The position numbers and the translations under genes are program-made. This document shows positions 8,264 to 16,452 of a DNA stretch of 34,588 bases, piece after piece. Source of the stretch: Anaerolineae bacterium (lineage in GTDB: Bacteria > Chloroflexota > Anaerolineae > Aggregatilineales > JAFGMM01); the NCBI GenBank assembly GCA_016927535.1, contig JAFGMM010000295.1, forward strand, positions 1 to 34,588, written 5' to 3'. The notes beneath the pieces were generated by a model. It did not search any database and was not told the DNA's origin. It saw only the letters and a list, made by a program, of their open reading frames with translations. Each line of letters opens with the position of its first letter. Position 1 is the stretch's first letter.

Positions 8264-8395
8264 GGAATTCGCGGGGTGAATAGACGACCTGCGCGAAGTT
8301 CGCATTTTGTGCGCGATTCGCTGGGCGGGTTTGACGCTCCGCCGCCGCGCTTCGTAGGGGCAGGTCTCAGACCTGCCCAACACCCCGCGAATTCC
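8264..8395. repeat. MITE-like element with 15-bp perfect terminal inverted repeats
   Basis: GGAATTCGCGGGGTG at 8264-8278 is repeated in exact inverse as CACCCCGCGAATTCC at 8381-8395. About 100 bases lie between them with no coding potential, including a palindrome just inside the right end. Outside the repeats the inverse match continues imperfectly (TTCTtca/ctgAGAA style). The size and layout fit a miniature inverted-repeat element or a REP-like unit. No transposase is present, and no clear target duplication could be seen. Confidence 0.55.
8355..8379. repeat. Palindromic repeat GGGCAGGTCT-C-AGACCTGCCC
   Basis: A 10-bp inverted repeat with one central base, lying inside the MITE-like element. 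It has the same architecture as the palindrome at 61-88. It would form a stable RNA hairpin on either strand. Confidence 0.6.
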
Positions 8396-8422
8396 CAGAG
8401 AATCTACTATCTCCACTACATA

Positions 8423-10426
8423 TTATATCGGTGAGTGTTTTTGAACGGCAACACTCGATTCGTCCGGCGCGGCAGCGCCGGCGCTGTCGCTCGCATCCTG
8501 CTCCATCTCGCTCAGCGTCTGCGCCAGCGCGTTGATGGCGACGCGCTGCTTTCGATACAGGTCCGACTCGCTGATCGCCAGGCGCTTGGCTACGTCGCGT
8601 ACTTTGCGTCCCTGGATAAAGCGCATTTCCAGGATGTTGTACAAAGTCCACTCGGCGGCGGTCATGCTGCGTTTGCCTTCCGGTTGCAGGCGTTCAATCG
8701 CATCCAGTAACACGGCGCGTAGCGCGTTGGCGGGGCTGTGGTCGTACTTGGGCAGGGCTTCTTGCACGGTGCGCAGGTTGAGCAGTTCGCTTTCGGTCAG
8801 CCTGGGGCCGCCCCAGTAATGACCGAGCGCTTCTTTAACGATCGATGCAAACTCCGGCTGCCCTACGATGCTCTCGGCGGTCTCGCCCGGCTCGCCCCGG
8901 TACCGCGTGATCCAGCGCAGTTGGTCGATGGCCTCCACCTCCGGCACCAATTGCTCCATGCGCTTGAAGATCTCGGCCTGGATACGCATATCGCGCAGCG
9001 TGCAGCCGGCGCGCTCGGCCAACTGCTCCAGGATGCGCGCCTCCTCCAGGGCGAGCGCCGGCTGAGGCGAGCGCGCCTGTACGGCCATCACGCCAAAAAG
9101 CGAGCGCTCGCTGCCGTTGCCGTTGCCATTAGCGCGTTGCCAGAGCGGGATCAGCCAGAAGTGCCGCCCGGCGACCGAGGTCGGAGCTTCGGGAATGGAC
9201 GGCGCTTCGTTGCCGGGCGCGGTGTTGATGAAAGATGAAAACACCGCGTTGAACGCCTCGGCGGTCAGCGCCGCCGTGACCGATTCCCGCCCGCCCACCG
9301 ACTGCTCCAACACCGGCCCGTCGGTCGTGGTGGAGGCGATAAAGGCGATGGTTACTTGCAGGTAATCGCACGCCGAGGCCAGGATGCCTTCGAGAAGCTG
9401 GTCGATGTCGGTGCGGGTGAGGATGCGGGCGTTAAGGTCGCGGATGTGCTGCATTTCGGTTTTGTCCGCGCCGTAGATCAGGATATCCTCCAGCGTCGGC
9501 AGCACGCGCCCAATGGCCCATTCCAGCAAGATCAGGCTTCCCACCGCCGCGAGCGGCATCATTTCGTCGCCCGGCATACCCAGCACCCGCCCGGCGCGCG
9601 GCAGCCCGATGATGATCGCCAGGGTTGCGATCCCCACGAACGGCCCGCGCAGGAAAAACTCCAGCAGTTCGGCTTTGATGATCCGGTCGGGCACCCTGCC
9701 GCCGAAGAAGGAGAGCGGGTAGGCCATGAAGCTCAGCATCACGATGACGCCGATATTGCTGAGTGTGACCAGCAGCCAGAACAGGTCGATGAGGTTGGCG
9801 CCGGGGTTGATGAGGGTGGTATACGGGAAGACGCCCACGATGGGGGTGACGATGGAAACCAGGATGAAGGTCATCCGCCGGCGCGTAAAGTGGGTCAGGC
9901 AGCGCGCCCTGGCCCGCGTGACGTTGAACAAGGCCAGCGCCGACGCCGATAGGGCATAGAGCACGTACACCGGGAACCACGGCCCGGCCTCAATGTGCGG
10001 CACCGGCAGGAAGCGCGGCGTATTGACAACCTGGTCGGTGGTGGCCGCCGCACCCATGAACGCGATAGCCAGCCCGTAGAGCAGGCTCACGCCAAGCCGC
10101 CGCCGCCAGCGCGATATGCGTCCCGTGGTCGAAAGCAGGACGTGCGAGAGGTGAAAGAGCGCCGCCGGGACCAGTGCAATGCCGATCCACCGGAGGCGCA
10201 GCCAGGTGTTAAGCGATTGATAGGTCGAGGGGCCGAGCGCAATCACAACATCGCCTAGATAGACCACGGTGACGGCGCTCAGCACGATCCCTGCTGTCCG
10301 GCTCACCCAGTTGTCCAGCCCGCGCGCGAGGTTGTACAGCAGCATGGAAACGGCGACGATGACGATGCCGGCGGTCAGGATTTCGTTTGTGAGCGGCAAG
10401 ACTTGGCGGAGCACTGACCAGAACAT
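8423..10426 (-). CDS. Membrane sensor with 7TM-like region, GAF-like domain and C-terminal helix-turn-helix
   Basis: A 667-residue protein. The first 230 or so residues hold about seven hydrophobic segments, like the N-terminal 7TM region of some histidine kinases; two more hydrophobic stretches follow (GPFVGIATLAIIIGL, MPLAAVGSLILLEWAIG). Residues of roughly 330-480 (RTDIDQLLEGILASACDYLQVTIAFIAS...LFGVMAVQARS...ARILEQLAERAGCTLRD) look like a GAF domain. No H-box, N-box or G-box of a kinase is present. The C-terminus (WTLYNILEMRFIQGRKVRDVAKRLAISESDLYRKQRVAINALA) reads as a sigma-70 region 4 or LuxR-type helix-turn-helix. It is therefore probably a membrane-bound one-component regulator; the ligand and targets are unknown. 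The ATG at 10426 lacks a strong Shine-Dalgarno sequence. Confidence 0.75.
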   Translation of the reverse strand: MFWSVLRQVLPLTNEILTAGIVIVAVSMLLYNLARGLDNWVSRTAGIVLSAVTVVYLGDVVIALGPSTYQSLNTWLRLRWIGIALVPAALFHLSHVLLSTTGRISRWRRRLGVSLLYGLAIAFMGAAATTDQVVNTPRFLPVPHIEAGPWFPVYVLYALSASALALFNVTRARARCLTHFTRRRMTFILVSIVTPIVGVFPYTTLINPGANLIDLFWLLVTLSNIGVIVMLSFMAYPLSFFGGRVPDRIIKAELLEFFLRGPFVGIATLAIIIGLPRAGRVLGMPGDEMMPLAAVGSLILLEWAIGRVLPTLEDILIYGADKTEMQHIRDLNARILTRTDIDQLLEGILASACDYLQVTIAFIASTTTDGPVLEQSVGGRESVTAALTAEAFNAVFSSFINTAPGNEAPSIPEAPTSVAGRHFWLIPLWQRANGNGNGSERSLFGVMAVQARSPQPALALEEARILEQLAERAGCTLRDMRIQAEIFKRMEQLVPEVEAIDQLRWITRYRGEPGETAESIVGQPEFASIVKEALGHYWGGPRLTESELLNLRTVQEALPKYDHSPANALRAVLLDAIERLQPEGKRSMTAAEWTLYNILEMRFIQGRKVRDVAKRLAISESDLYRKQRVAINALAQTLSEMEQDASDSAGAAAPDESSVAVQKHSPI

Positions 10427-10461
10427 AAGATTATGACGCTATTCCCTTAATTCCCGGTTTC

Positions 10462-10485
10462 TTTACTTTACTTTTTTTACTTTAC
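10462..10485. repeat. TTTAC short direct repeats upstream of the membrane regulator
   Basis: Four TTTAC units occur in two pairs (10462-10471 and 10476-10485) separated by a short T-run. On the minus strand this reads AGTAAAGTAAAAAAAGTAAAGTAAAG. It lies in the 83-base gap between the acetyltransferase stop and the regulator start, and could be a protein-binding or leader element. It is too short to say more. Confidence 0.35.
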
Positions 10486-10509
10486 TGTGATTACACCAGT
10501 TTGCAAGAT

Positions 10510-11055
10510 TTACCGTACTCGCTGGTCGAAGAACAGCGCGATATCCTGGTTGGGGTAGTATTTGTCGTTGAATCCACAGAATGCCAGCCCGTACTTTTGG
10601 CAGAAACAGATGCCCGGAAAATTCTTGGTCTGCGTTTCGACCGTGATATGGCCCAGGCCGTGCTCGCGCGACCAGACGAACGCCGCTTTGAGGAGCGCGC
10701 CGCCGATGCCCTGCCGCCGGCGCGCCGGCGTGACCACCAGGTCCACCACCCACCCATGCGCGCGCGCGGCGTCGGCGCGCATGCCCAGGTAGCCCAGCAT
10801 GGTTTCGCCTTCGGCAGCGACCAGCAGGCAGTCCAGGCTGTGCAGCAGATCGATGTCAGGGGTGGAGACGACGCGCATGGGCCGGGGCAGGCGCACGGCG
10901 CGGAAGATCACGGCGACCCGTTCGTCGTCGGTCTGCATCTCCATTTGCCAGACGTGCTCGGTGAGATAGGCGCGGTCGATGACCAGGCATGCCGCAAGAT
11001 CGGTCTCGATGGCGTCTCGTACAATAAACGGATTGTGTGAAGATTCAACGCTCAT
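10510..11055 (-). CDS. GNAT family N-acetyltransferase
   Basis: An acetyl-CoA-dependent acetyltransferase of about 181 residues; the acceptor is unknown. The CoA pyrophosphate-binding motif is VTPARRRQGIGGALLKAAF. The C-terminal GNAT elements FPGICFCQKYGLAFCGFNDKYYPNQDIALFF follow. The ORF track starts at 11115, but an extended -10 promoter at 11099-11107 puts transcription start near 11092, so the ATG at 11055 (MSVESSHNPFIVRDA) is preferred. It is divergent from the Ser/Thr kinase gene and could be co-transcribed with the membrane regulator 83 bases downstream. Confidence 0.85.
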   Translation of the reverse strand: MSVESSHNPFIVRDAIETDLAACLVIDRAYLTEHVWQMEMQTDDERVAVIFRAVRLPRPMRVVSTPDIDLLHSLDCLLVAAEGETMLGYLGMRADAARAHGWVVDLVVTPARRRQGIGGALLKAAFVWSREHGLGHITVETQTKNFPGICFCQKYGLAFCGFNDKYYPNQDIALFFDQRVR

Positions 11056-11098
11056 AAAAGTGTATCTTGTTGGGGTTGCTGCCCTGCTCTCAAAAGGG

Positions 11099-11107
11099 AT
11101 TATAGCA
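11099..11107 (-). promoter_or_regulatory. Extended -10 promoter for the GNAT gene
   Basis: The minus strand reads TGCTATAAT, an extended -10 box with perfect TATAAT. No good -35 box is correctly spaced, which an extended -10 can tolerate. The start would be near 11092, which excludes the longer GNAT start of the ORF track. Confidence 0.5.
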
Positions 11108-11134
11108 TATGGCAAGTACCGGGAAAGGCGGTGC

Positions 11135-11143
11135 TGGTATAAA
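11135..11143 (+). promoter_or_regulatory. Extended -10 promoter for the Ser/Thr kinase gene
   Basis: TGGTATAAA on the plus strand fits an extended -10 box, with start near 11151 and a leader of about 29 bases before the kinase ATG. No clear -35 box is seen. It is divergent from the GNAT promoter, with the two -10 boxes about 30 bases apart. Confidence 0.45.
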
Positions 11144-11179
11144 ATAGGTGAGCGACGTTTGGGTACGGTGTGAAAGCCT

Positions 11180-14100
11180 ATGGATCTCGCAGGAAAAACG
11201 CTCGGTCAGTATGAGATTATCGACCAGTTGGGCAAGGGCGGCATGGCGACCGTCTACCGCGCTTACCAGGTTGCGATGAATCGCTATGTGGCGATCAAAG
11301 TCTTGCCGCCGCAGTTCATGCATGACGATACTTTCGTCGAGCGTTTCTTGCGAGAAGCGCGCGTCATCGCCAACTTGAACCATCGCTATGTTCTGCCGAT
11401 CTACGATTTCGGCACCGCGGGCGACCTGGCGTATATCGTGATGCGGCTCGCCGAGGGCGGCACGCTCGCCCAGTTGTTGGAGCAGCGCGGCCCGTTCTCG
11501 GTGCGCGAGACGAGCCGCATCGTCAAGCAAATCGCCGCCGGGCTGGACTACGCGCACGCCGCCGGCATCGTCCACCGTGATCTGAAGCCGCAGAATATTT
11601 TGATCGATGCCAAAGGCGATGTATACCTTTCGGACTTCGGCATTGCTAAGGTGATGGAGACCACCGCCAAGCTCACCGGCAGCGACCTGATGGGCACACC
11701 TACTTACATGTCGCCGGAGCAAGGCCAGGGCGGCGTCATCGACCGGCGCGCCGATATCTACGCGCTGGGCATCGTGGTGTACGAGATGCTCACCGGCAAG
11801 GTGCCCTTCACTGGCGAGTCGTCGGTCAGCATTGTGTACCAGCACAATAACGCGCCGGTTCCCTCGACCCGCGATGTGATGCCCAAAGTGCCGGCGAGCG
11901 TCGATGCCGTGGTGCGCCGGGCGCTGGCGAAGGCCCCCGACGACCGCTACAAGACGGCGGGCGAGTTCGCGCAGGCTTTCGAGACGGCTCTGCTCACCCG
12001 GCGGATGAAAAGCGCCGGGGTCGAGGCCAAGCCCGCCGAGGAGCCGGCGCCGGCGCAGCGCGCCGGCCTGGATGTCGCCGCGCTCCGGCGTGTGCTGGCG
12101 CGGGCGGCGCTGATTCTGGCGCTGCTGGTTGCGATTGCGCTGGTGATTGGCGCGGCGGCGGCCGGCGCTGCGCTCCTGAGCCGCCCGACCGGGCCGGAGC
12201 CGGCGCTGAGCTGGGCGGCGGACCTGGATACGGTTTGGGACCTGGCGTTCAGCCCCGGCGGTGACAAGCTCGCCGCCGCCAATGCCGACGGCACGGTGCG
12301 CCTCTTTAACCCCGGCACCGGCCAAGAGATCGGGGTGCTGCGCGGGCACCAGGGCGCGGTCAATGCGGTGGCCTTCCGGCCCGACGGTGAGCACATGGCG
12401 ACCGCCGGCGCGGATGGCACGGTGCGGGTGTGGTGGGCGATCACCGGCGCCGAATTGGTGCGACTGCGCGGGCACCAGGGCAGCGTGTTGTCGGTCGCCT
12501 ACAGCCCGGACGGCTGGCGGCTGGCGTCGGGCGGCGAGGACGGCATGCTGCGCATCTGGGCGCTGCGCATGAACGAGCGCGGCGAATTGGAAGGCGAAGA
12601 AGTGACCAGCCTCCAGACGCCCGGCCCGGTGACCGACGTAGCCTTCAGCCCGGACGGCGGCTACCTGGCCGTGGCCGGCCAGGGGCAGCGCGTGCTGCTT
12701 TCGGCGCTGGAGGGTTCGGCGCTGCCGGAGGGCGTGCCGGTCTCGTTGGACGGGATGGGGCGCGCGGCGGCCTTCGATACAGGCAGCGATTTATTGGCGG
12801 CAGCCGGGGATGGGCCGACTGTGCATGTGTGGAATGTGCGCAACGACGCGAAGACCTTCACCCTGACCGACGGCGACGCGCCGCTGTACGGCGTGGCGTT
12901 CAGCCCGGACCGGACGCGCGTCGCATCGGCGCGCGAGGACGGCGTGCGGCTGTGGTCGTTGGCGGTCAGCGAGGGCGAGCCGGGGCGCGTGGTCGGGCGG
13001 CTGTTGGGCAAGCTGGGGGCGGTGTGCGCGCTGGTGTACAGCCCGCGCGGGGATTACGTGGCGGCGGCGGGCTGTGATGGCCGGGTGCATGTCTGGGATA
13101 TGACGCGCGGCGGTACGGTCGCGGTGGTCGCCGCGCCGACTCAAACGCCTTCGCTCACGCCGCTCCCGCCCAGCGCCACGCCTGAGATTCCCACGCCCAC
13201 GCCGACCTTGCCCCGCACCGCGACGCCCACGCCCACGCCCACCGAAACGCTCGCGCCGACGCCGGTGCTGGGCCAGGGCATCGCACGGGCGGCGGAGATG
13301 GCTTATGTCGAGGAGACGTTTACGAATCCGCTGGACTGGCGGATCGAGTCGGACGATACGCACAAGTTCGAAGTGGTAGACGGCGCGATGGAGATCACGG
13401 TCTTCGAAGAAAGGTCGGTGCGCTGGAACTGGCTTTCGGGGCCGGCTTACGTTTTCGACGACTTCGTTTACAGCGCCGACGTCCAACTGGTGGAGGGGCA
13501 GGACGAGAATTACGGTCTGATCTTCCGGCGCAGCGAAGACGATGATTTTTATATGGCCCAGATCATCGAGGGCAACGTCTTCGAGTTTTGGGAGCGGCGC
13601 GACGGCGAGTGGAGCGATGAACCGCTGCTCCGCGCGCTCGATGTGGAGGCCATCGCGCCGCCCGGCGAAGTGAATAATATGCGGATCGAGGCGGTCGGGC
13701 CGTGGGTTTCGTTCTTCATCAACGGCGAGATGGTGGGCGAGATGGTGTTGGACGGCGACGGCTATCTCAAGTCCGGCAGGGTGGGGGTATTTGTGGGGTC
13801 GCTCACCGGCAGCACGACGACCGTCGCGCGCTTCGATAATGTCTCGGTGCGCGGCGCCGGCGTGCTCCTCATCGAGGATTTCTCCGACAAGGCCGGCGGT
13901 TGGATCGAGGAAGAGACCGGCGTGGTGGAACGCGGCTACGACGACGAGACTTACTTCATCAACGTATTGGAGAAGGGTAATATCGTTTGGTCATTCGCGG
14001 CGGAGGGCTACCGCGATGTGGTGATGGATGTCGATATCACTTATGAGGGCAGCGCCGACCGCGCGGCCTACGGCCTGGTGTGCCGCCGGAACGAGGACAA

Positions 14101-14404
14101 TAATATGTACGAAGCGCATCTGTTCCCTAACCAGGAGGTGGTGATCTGGCGTATGGACGATTTCGGCGGGCGGGTGGCGCTCCGGCGCTGGACCGATGTC
14201 GTGCCGCTGGAGCCGGGCGAGGCGCGTAATATCTTACGTATGGCGTGCGTGGGCGACACTATCGCCGTGGCCGTAAACGGGGTGTACCTGGGCAGCGTCA
14301 CCGATACGACGTACCGGCAGGGGCAAATCGGGTTGGCGGCGAGTTCCTTCAACGAGGGCGATGTGGATGTCCGGTTCGACAACTTGGCGGTGACCGGCAA
14401 GTGA
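11180..14404 (+). CDS. Receptor-like Ser/Thr protein kinase with WD40 propeller and two lectin-like modules
   Basis: A 1074-residue PknB-type kinase. The kinase domain (about 10-270) has GKGGMATVY, the VAIK lysine K40, E59, the catalytic HRDLKPQN (D134), DFG (D152) and [10 protein letters not shown], so it should be active. A single transmembrane segment lies at about 306-333. Outside it I count seven WD40 units (about 343-650; for example [16 protein letters not shown]), enough for one closed propeller. A Pro/Thr linker ([14 protein letters not shown]) follows, then two related beta-sandwich modules (about 710-893 and 895-1073), each with a GLxxRRxEDnxxYxA core and ending in RFDNxxVxG, resembling DUF1080/concanavalin-like domains. 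Two membrane-protein genes follow closely. It is probably an envelope sensor for glycans or envelope state, which is inference. Confidence 0.93.
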   Translation: MDLAGKTLGQYEIIDQLGKGGMATVYRAYQVAMNRYVAIKVLPPQFMHDDTFVERFLREARVIANLNHRYVLPIYDFGTAGDLAYIVMRLAEGGTLAQLLEQRGPFSVRETSRIVKQIAAGLDYAHAAGIVHRDLKPQNILIDAKGDVYLSDFGIAKVMETTAKLTGSDLMGTPTYMSPEQGQGGVIDRRADIYALGIVVYEMLTGKVPFTGESSVSIVYQHNNAPVPSTRDVMPKVPASVDAVVRRALAKAPDDRYKTAGEFAQAFETALLTRRMKSAGVEAKPAEEPAPAQRAGLDVAALRRVLARAALILALLVAIALVIGAAAAGAALLSRPTGPEPALSWAADLDTVWDLAFSPGGDKLAAANADGTVRLFNPGTGQEIGVLRGHQGAVNAVAFRPDGEHMATAGADGTVRVWWAITGAELVRLRGHQGSVLSVAYSPDGWRLASGGEDGMLRIWALRMNERGELEGEEVTSLQTPGPVTDVAFSPDGGYLAVAGQGQRVLLSALEGSALPEGVPVSLDGMGRAAAFDTGSDLLAAAGDGPTVHVWNVRNDAKTFTLTDGDAPLYGVAFSPDRTRVASAREDGVRLWSLAVSEGEPGRVVGRLLGKLGAVCALVYSPRGDYVAAAGCDGRVHVWDMTRGGTVAVVAAPTQTPSLTPLPPSATPEIPTPTPTLPRTATPTPTPTETLAPTPVLGQGIARAAEMAYVEETFTNPLDWRIESDDTHKFEVVDGAMEITVFEERSVRWNWLSGPAYVFDDFVYSADVQLVEGQDENYGLIFRRSEDDDFYMAQIIEGNVFEFWERRDGEWSDEPLLRALDVEAIAPPGEVNNMRIEAVGPWVSFFINGEMVGEMVLDGDGYLKSGRVGVFVGSLTGSTTTVARFDNVSVRGAGVLLIEDFSDKAGGWIEEETGVVERGYDDETYFINVLEKGNIVWSFAAEGYRDVVMDVDITYEGSADRAAYGLVCRRNEDNNMYEAHLFPNQEVVIWRMDDFGGRVALRRWTDVVPLEPGEARNILRMACVGDTIAVAVNGVYLGSVTDTTYRQGQIGLAASSFNEGDVDVRFDNLAVTGK

Positions 14405-14453
14405 TGGGGATGGAAGGGTTTTTTCACCGCAGAGACACCAAGGGGAGAAGGGT

Positions 14454-15722
14454 ATGGGGTGTTTGAGAAAGTTCATTGCGTTGGGGTTGGCGCTGGCGTT
14501 CCTGGTCATGTTCCCGCTGGTGGTCTGGAGCGTGAGCCTGGAATTGGTGCTGCTCAACCGAGCGACGTATGCCGACGTTCTGGAGCATGCCGCCTGGTAC
14601 GAGAGCATGATCCCTGACCTGCTGCCTACCATGATGATGGACCAGGAGATGGCGCGGCGGCAGGTGCCACAGACCGATGTCACCGTCGCCGAGGTGTTCG
14701 GCGCCCTGGGACCGGACGACTGGCGCGCCATCAGCGAACTGCTTATCCCGGAGGATTGGCTGTACACTCAGATCAGTCATAACATCGGCGCACTGTTTAA
14801 CTGGTTTGAAACCGACGAGGCCATCCCCGATTTACGGGTGGATACGTCGCCGATTCGGATGAATGTGCTGGGCCTGCCGGGGCGCGAGGTTGCCGGTATG
14901 TTGATCCTCTCGTGGGATCGATGTACGGCGGCGCAAGAAGACCAGTTGCAGAAGTTTTTGGACGGCGCCGGCGACCCGGTGCTCTGCCAGCCGCCCGGCT
15001 CGATGATCGCGCGGATGAGCAGTGCCATCGCCGAACCGGCGATGGGCGCCATCGCGTCGGAGATAACGGGCAATTTTGATTATTACAGGTTGGTCTGGGA
15101 GTTGTCGCCGGCCGAGCAAGACGGCATTCGCTACGGGTGGAATGCGCTCAAGTATAACCTGAACCTGGCGAAGCGGCTTTTCTGGATGTCTTACCTGTTC
15201 CCCCTGGCGCTGCTGGCGCTGATCGTTATCCTGGTGGTGCGCAATGCCCACGCTTTTTTCGCTTGGGTGGGGTGGCCGCTGCTCATTGGCGGTTTTCTAT
15301 CGCTGCTGCTGCCGGTGCTCCTGCTGCTCTCCGGCCTGGGCGCACTGGGCGAGCGCGTCGCCGTTGAAATTAACCGGGGAATAGAGGCCCGGCAGGCCGG
15401 CATCCTGTTATACGGCGGCTTTGAAAGCGTGATGACTTCGCTGATCGGCGCCTATTCGCAGCCCATGTTGATCCAGTCGGCGATAGCCATCGTGATCGGG
15501 TTTGCCGCGCTATTCCTGGCGGCGTCGGCGTTCAAAGCGCCCGAAGAGTCGTTCACGGAGATGGTCACACTGTCGCCCGAAATGCAGTCGGCAATTGAGG
15601 CGCGGATCCAGTCGGAGGTCGAGTCGCGTTTGCAAACACACGCCCGCATTATGCCCCGTTCGCAGTTTGCACCGCCCGGCGGTGAAACAAAACCGGAAGA
15701 ACCACAGGACAAAGACGCATGA
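14454..15722 (+). CDS. Conserved-looking membrane protein, function unknown
   Basis: A 422-residue protein that I do not recognise. There is an N-terminal transmembrane segment (FIALGLALAFLVMFPLVVW), an extracytoplasmic region of about 200 residues rich in acidic and Met residues, then three hydrophobic stretches (LFWMSYLFPLALLALIVILVV, WPLLIGGFLSLLLPVLLLLSGLG, LIQSAIAIVIGFAALFLAASAF), and a cytoplasmic tail with a short coiled-coil-like part (MQSAIEARIQSEVESRLQTHAR). GGGGAGAAGGG stands before the ATG. It begins 50 bases after the kinase and overlaps the next gene by 4 bp, so it may act with the kinase. Confidence 0.75.
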   Translation: MGCLRKFIALGLALAFLVMFPLVVWSVSLELVLLNRATYADVLEHAAWYESMIPDLLPTMMMDQEMARRQVPQTDVTVAEVFGALGPDDWRAISELLIPEDWLYTQISHNIGALFNWFETDEAIPDLRVDTSPIRMNVLGLPGREVAGMLILSWDRCTAAQEDQLQKFLDGAGDPVLCQPPGSMIARMSSAIAEPAMGAIASEITGNFDYYRLVWELSPAEQDGIRYGWNALKYNLNLAKRLFWMSYLFPLALLALIVILVVRNAHAFFAWVGWPLLIGGFLSLLLPVLLLLSGLGALGERVAVEINRGIEARQAGILLYGGFESVMTSLIGAYSQPMLIQSAIAIVIGFAALFLAASAFKAPEESFTEMVTLSPEMQSAIEARIQSEVESRLQTHARIMPRSQFAPPGGETKPEEPQDKDA

Positions 15723-16246
15723 ATACAGATGCGCGCCCTCGGCGCCCCTACGGGCTTTCCCTGATGATTATCGCCTGCACATTGGTATATGTGGTGCTGC
15801 CGCTGGTGGGTGTTTTGTACCCGCTGGTGTTGGCGCTGGTGCTGGACACCGAATTTCAGCAGGATGCGACGGTCGGCGCCGGCCAGGATTACGGCAGCGC
15901 GGGCGCGCGGCTGGGCGGGGCCGGCGCGCTGCAAATTGTGTTTAGCCTGGTGTTTGCCGTTGTGATGGTCATCGCATGGCGCGGGCGCCGGCGTTGGGTC
16001 CGTTGGGCAGTGGTGGGTTTGGTGTTTTTCCAGGCGGCGGCGGTGCTGGTGAACGGCGTACAAATCCTTAACTCGGCGCCGACCAATTCGGCGGAGCAGT
16101 TGACCAAAGATGCCCAACCGGTGATGATGGTCGGCGCGTCGCTGCTGGCCTTGTTCGTCAGTTGGTATTTTAGCCGTGCGCCTGCCGTCGCTTTTTTCAC
16201 TGGGGAGCCGGTGAAGTACATCGAGGAAGAGGAAAAAGAAACATAG
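15719..16246 (+). CDS. Small membrane protein, four TM segments, function unknown
   Basis: A 175-residue protein with about four hydrophobic segments (LMIIACTLVYVVLPLVGVLYPLVLALVL, LQIVFSLVFAVVMVIAW, WVRWAVVGLVFFQAAAVLVNG, MMVGASLLALFVSWYF) and a very acidic C-terminus, YIEEEEKET. It resembles no family I can name. The ATGA overlap with the preceding membrane protein indicates translational coupling and probably a joint function. Confidence 0.75.
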   Translation: MNTDARPRRPYGLSLMIIACTLVYVVLPLVGVLYPLVLALVLDTEFQQDATVGAGQDYGSAGARLGGAGALQIVFSLVFAVVMVIAWRGRRRWVRWAVVGLVFFQAAAVLVNGVQILNSAPTNSAEQLTKDAQPVMMVGASLLALFVSWYFSRAPAVAFFTGEPVKYIEEEEKET

Positions 16247-16329
16247 CCATATCTTGGGCGGCCCGCCAATGTCAGAAATATCGCGTAAGACACAAGGGCC
16301 GATTCGTCCTGATGTTTCTTTCAAGATAA

Positions 16330-16398
16330 CCTCATCCCCTCTGTCCCCCTCTCCACAGCGTGGAGAGGGGGAAGCGCGCGCTGCGCGTGGGGGTGAGG
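16330..16398. repeat. Inverted-repeat element CCTCATCCCC...GGGGTGAGG with inner hairpin
   Basis: The inner part is a 12-bp perfect stem, CCCCCTCTCCAC-AGC-GTGGAGAGGGGG (16345-16371). The outer ends CCTCATCCCC and GGGGTGAGG pair with one unpaired base. No coding potential. The element sits between the small membrane protein and the subtilase and could end transcription of the kinase operon. A 10-base direct repeat, CGTAAGACAC, occurs at 16284-16293 and 16428-16437 on either side. Confidence 0.6.
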
Positions 16399-16452
16399 TA
16401 AAACAACGTTAGAACGGATCAGCCCTCCGTAAGACACTGAGGGATAAGCGGT

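Larger units (their letters stand above)
7994..8422. other. Gene-poor region with leader, small hairpin and MITE-like repeat
   Basis: No convincing gene was found in these 429 bases. The part next to the secreted-protein gene has an AAGCACAGTTGTGCTT hairpin (8024-8039) and a leader-like stretch. TTGACA on the minus strand (about 8220-8225) could be a -35 box, but no good -10 box is correctly spaced. The part from 8264 to 8395 is a repeat element, listed separately. The 61-codon frame 8040-8225 begins with TTG inside the possible -35 box and is not supported. Confidence 0.5.

Noticed and set aside
11090-12475. 461-residue minus-strand ORF opposite the kinase gene
   Set aside because: Antisense to kinase and WD40 motifs; low-complexity Arg/His/Gly translation and no ribosome site.
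13139-13267. Short direct repeats (CCCACGCCCACG) suggesting a CRISPR or tandem repeat locus
   Set aside because: They are in frame and encode the Pro/Thr linker of the kinase; no spacer-repeat pattern.
14405-14453. TTTTTTCACCGCAGAGACACC as a possible terminator or dispersed repeat
   Set aside because: No stem precedes the T-run, and only a short piece resembles known CACCGCAGAG repeats; too little to call.
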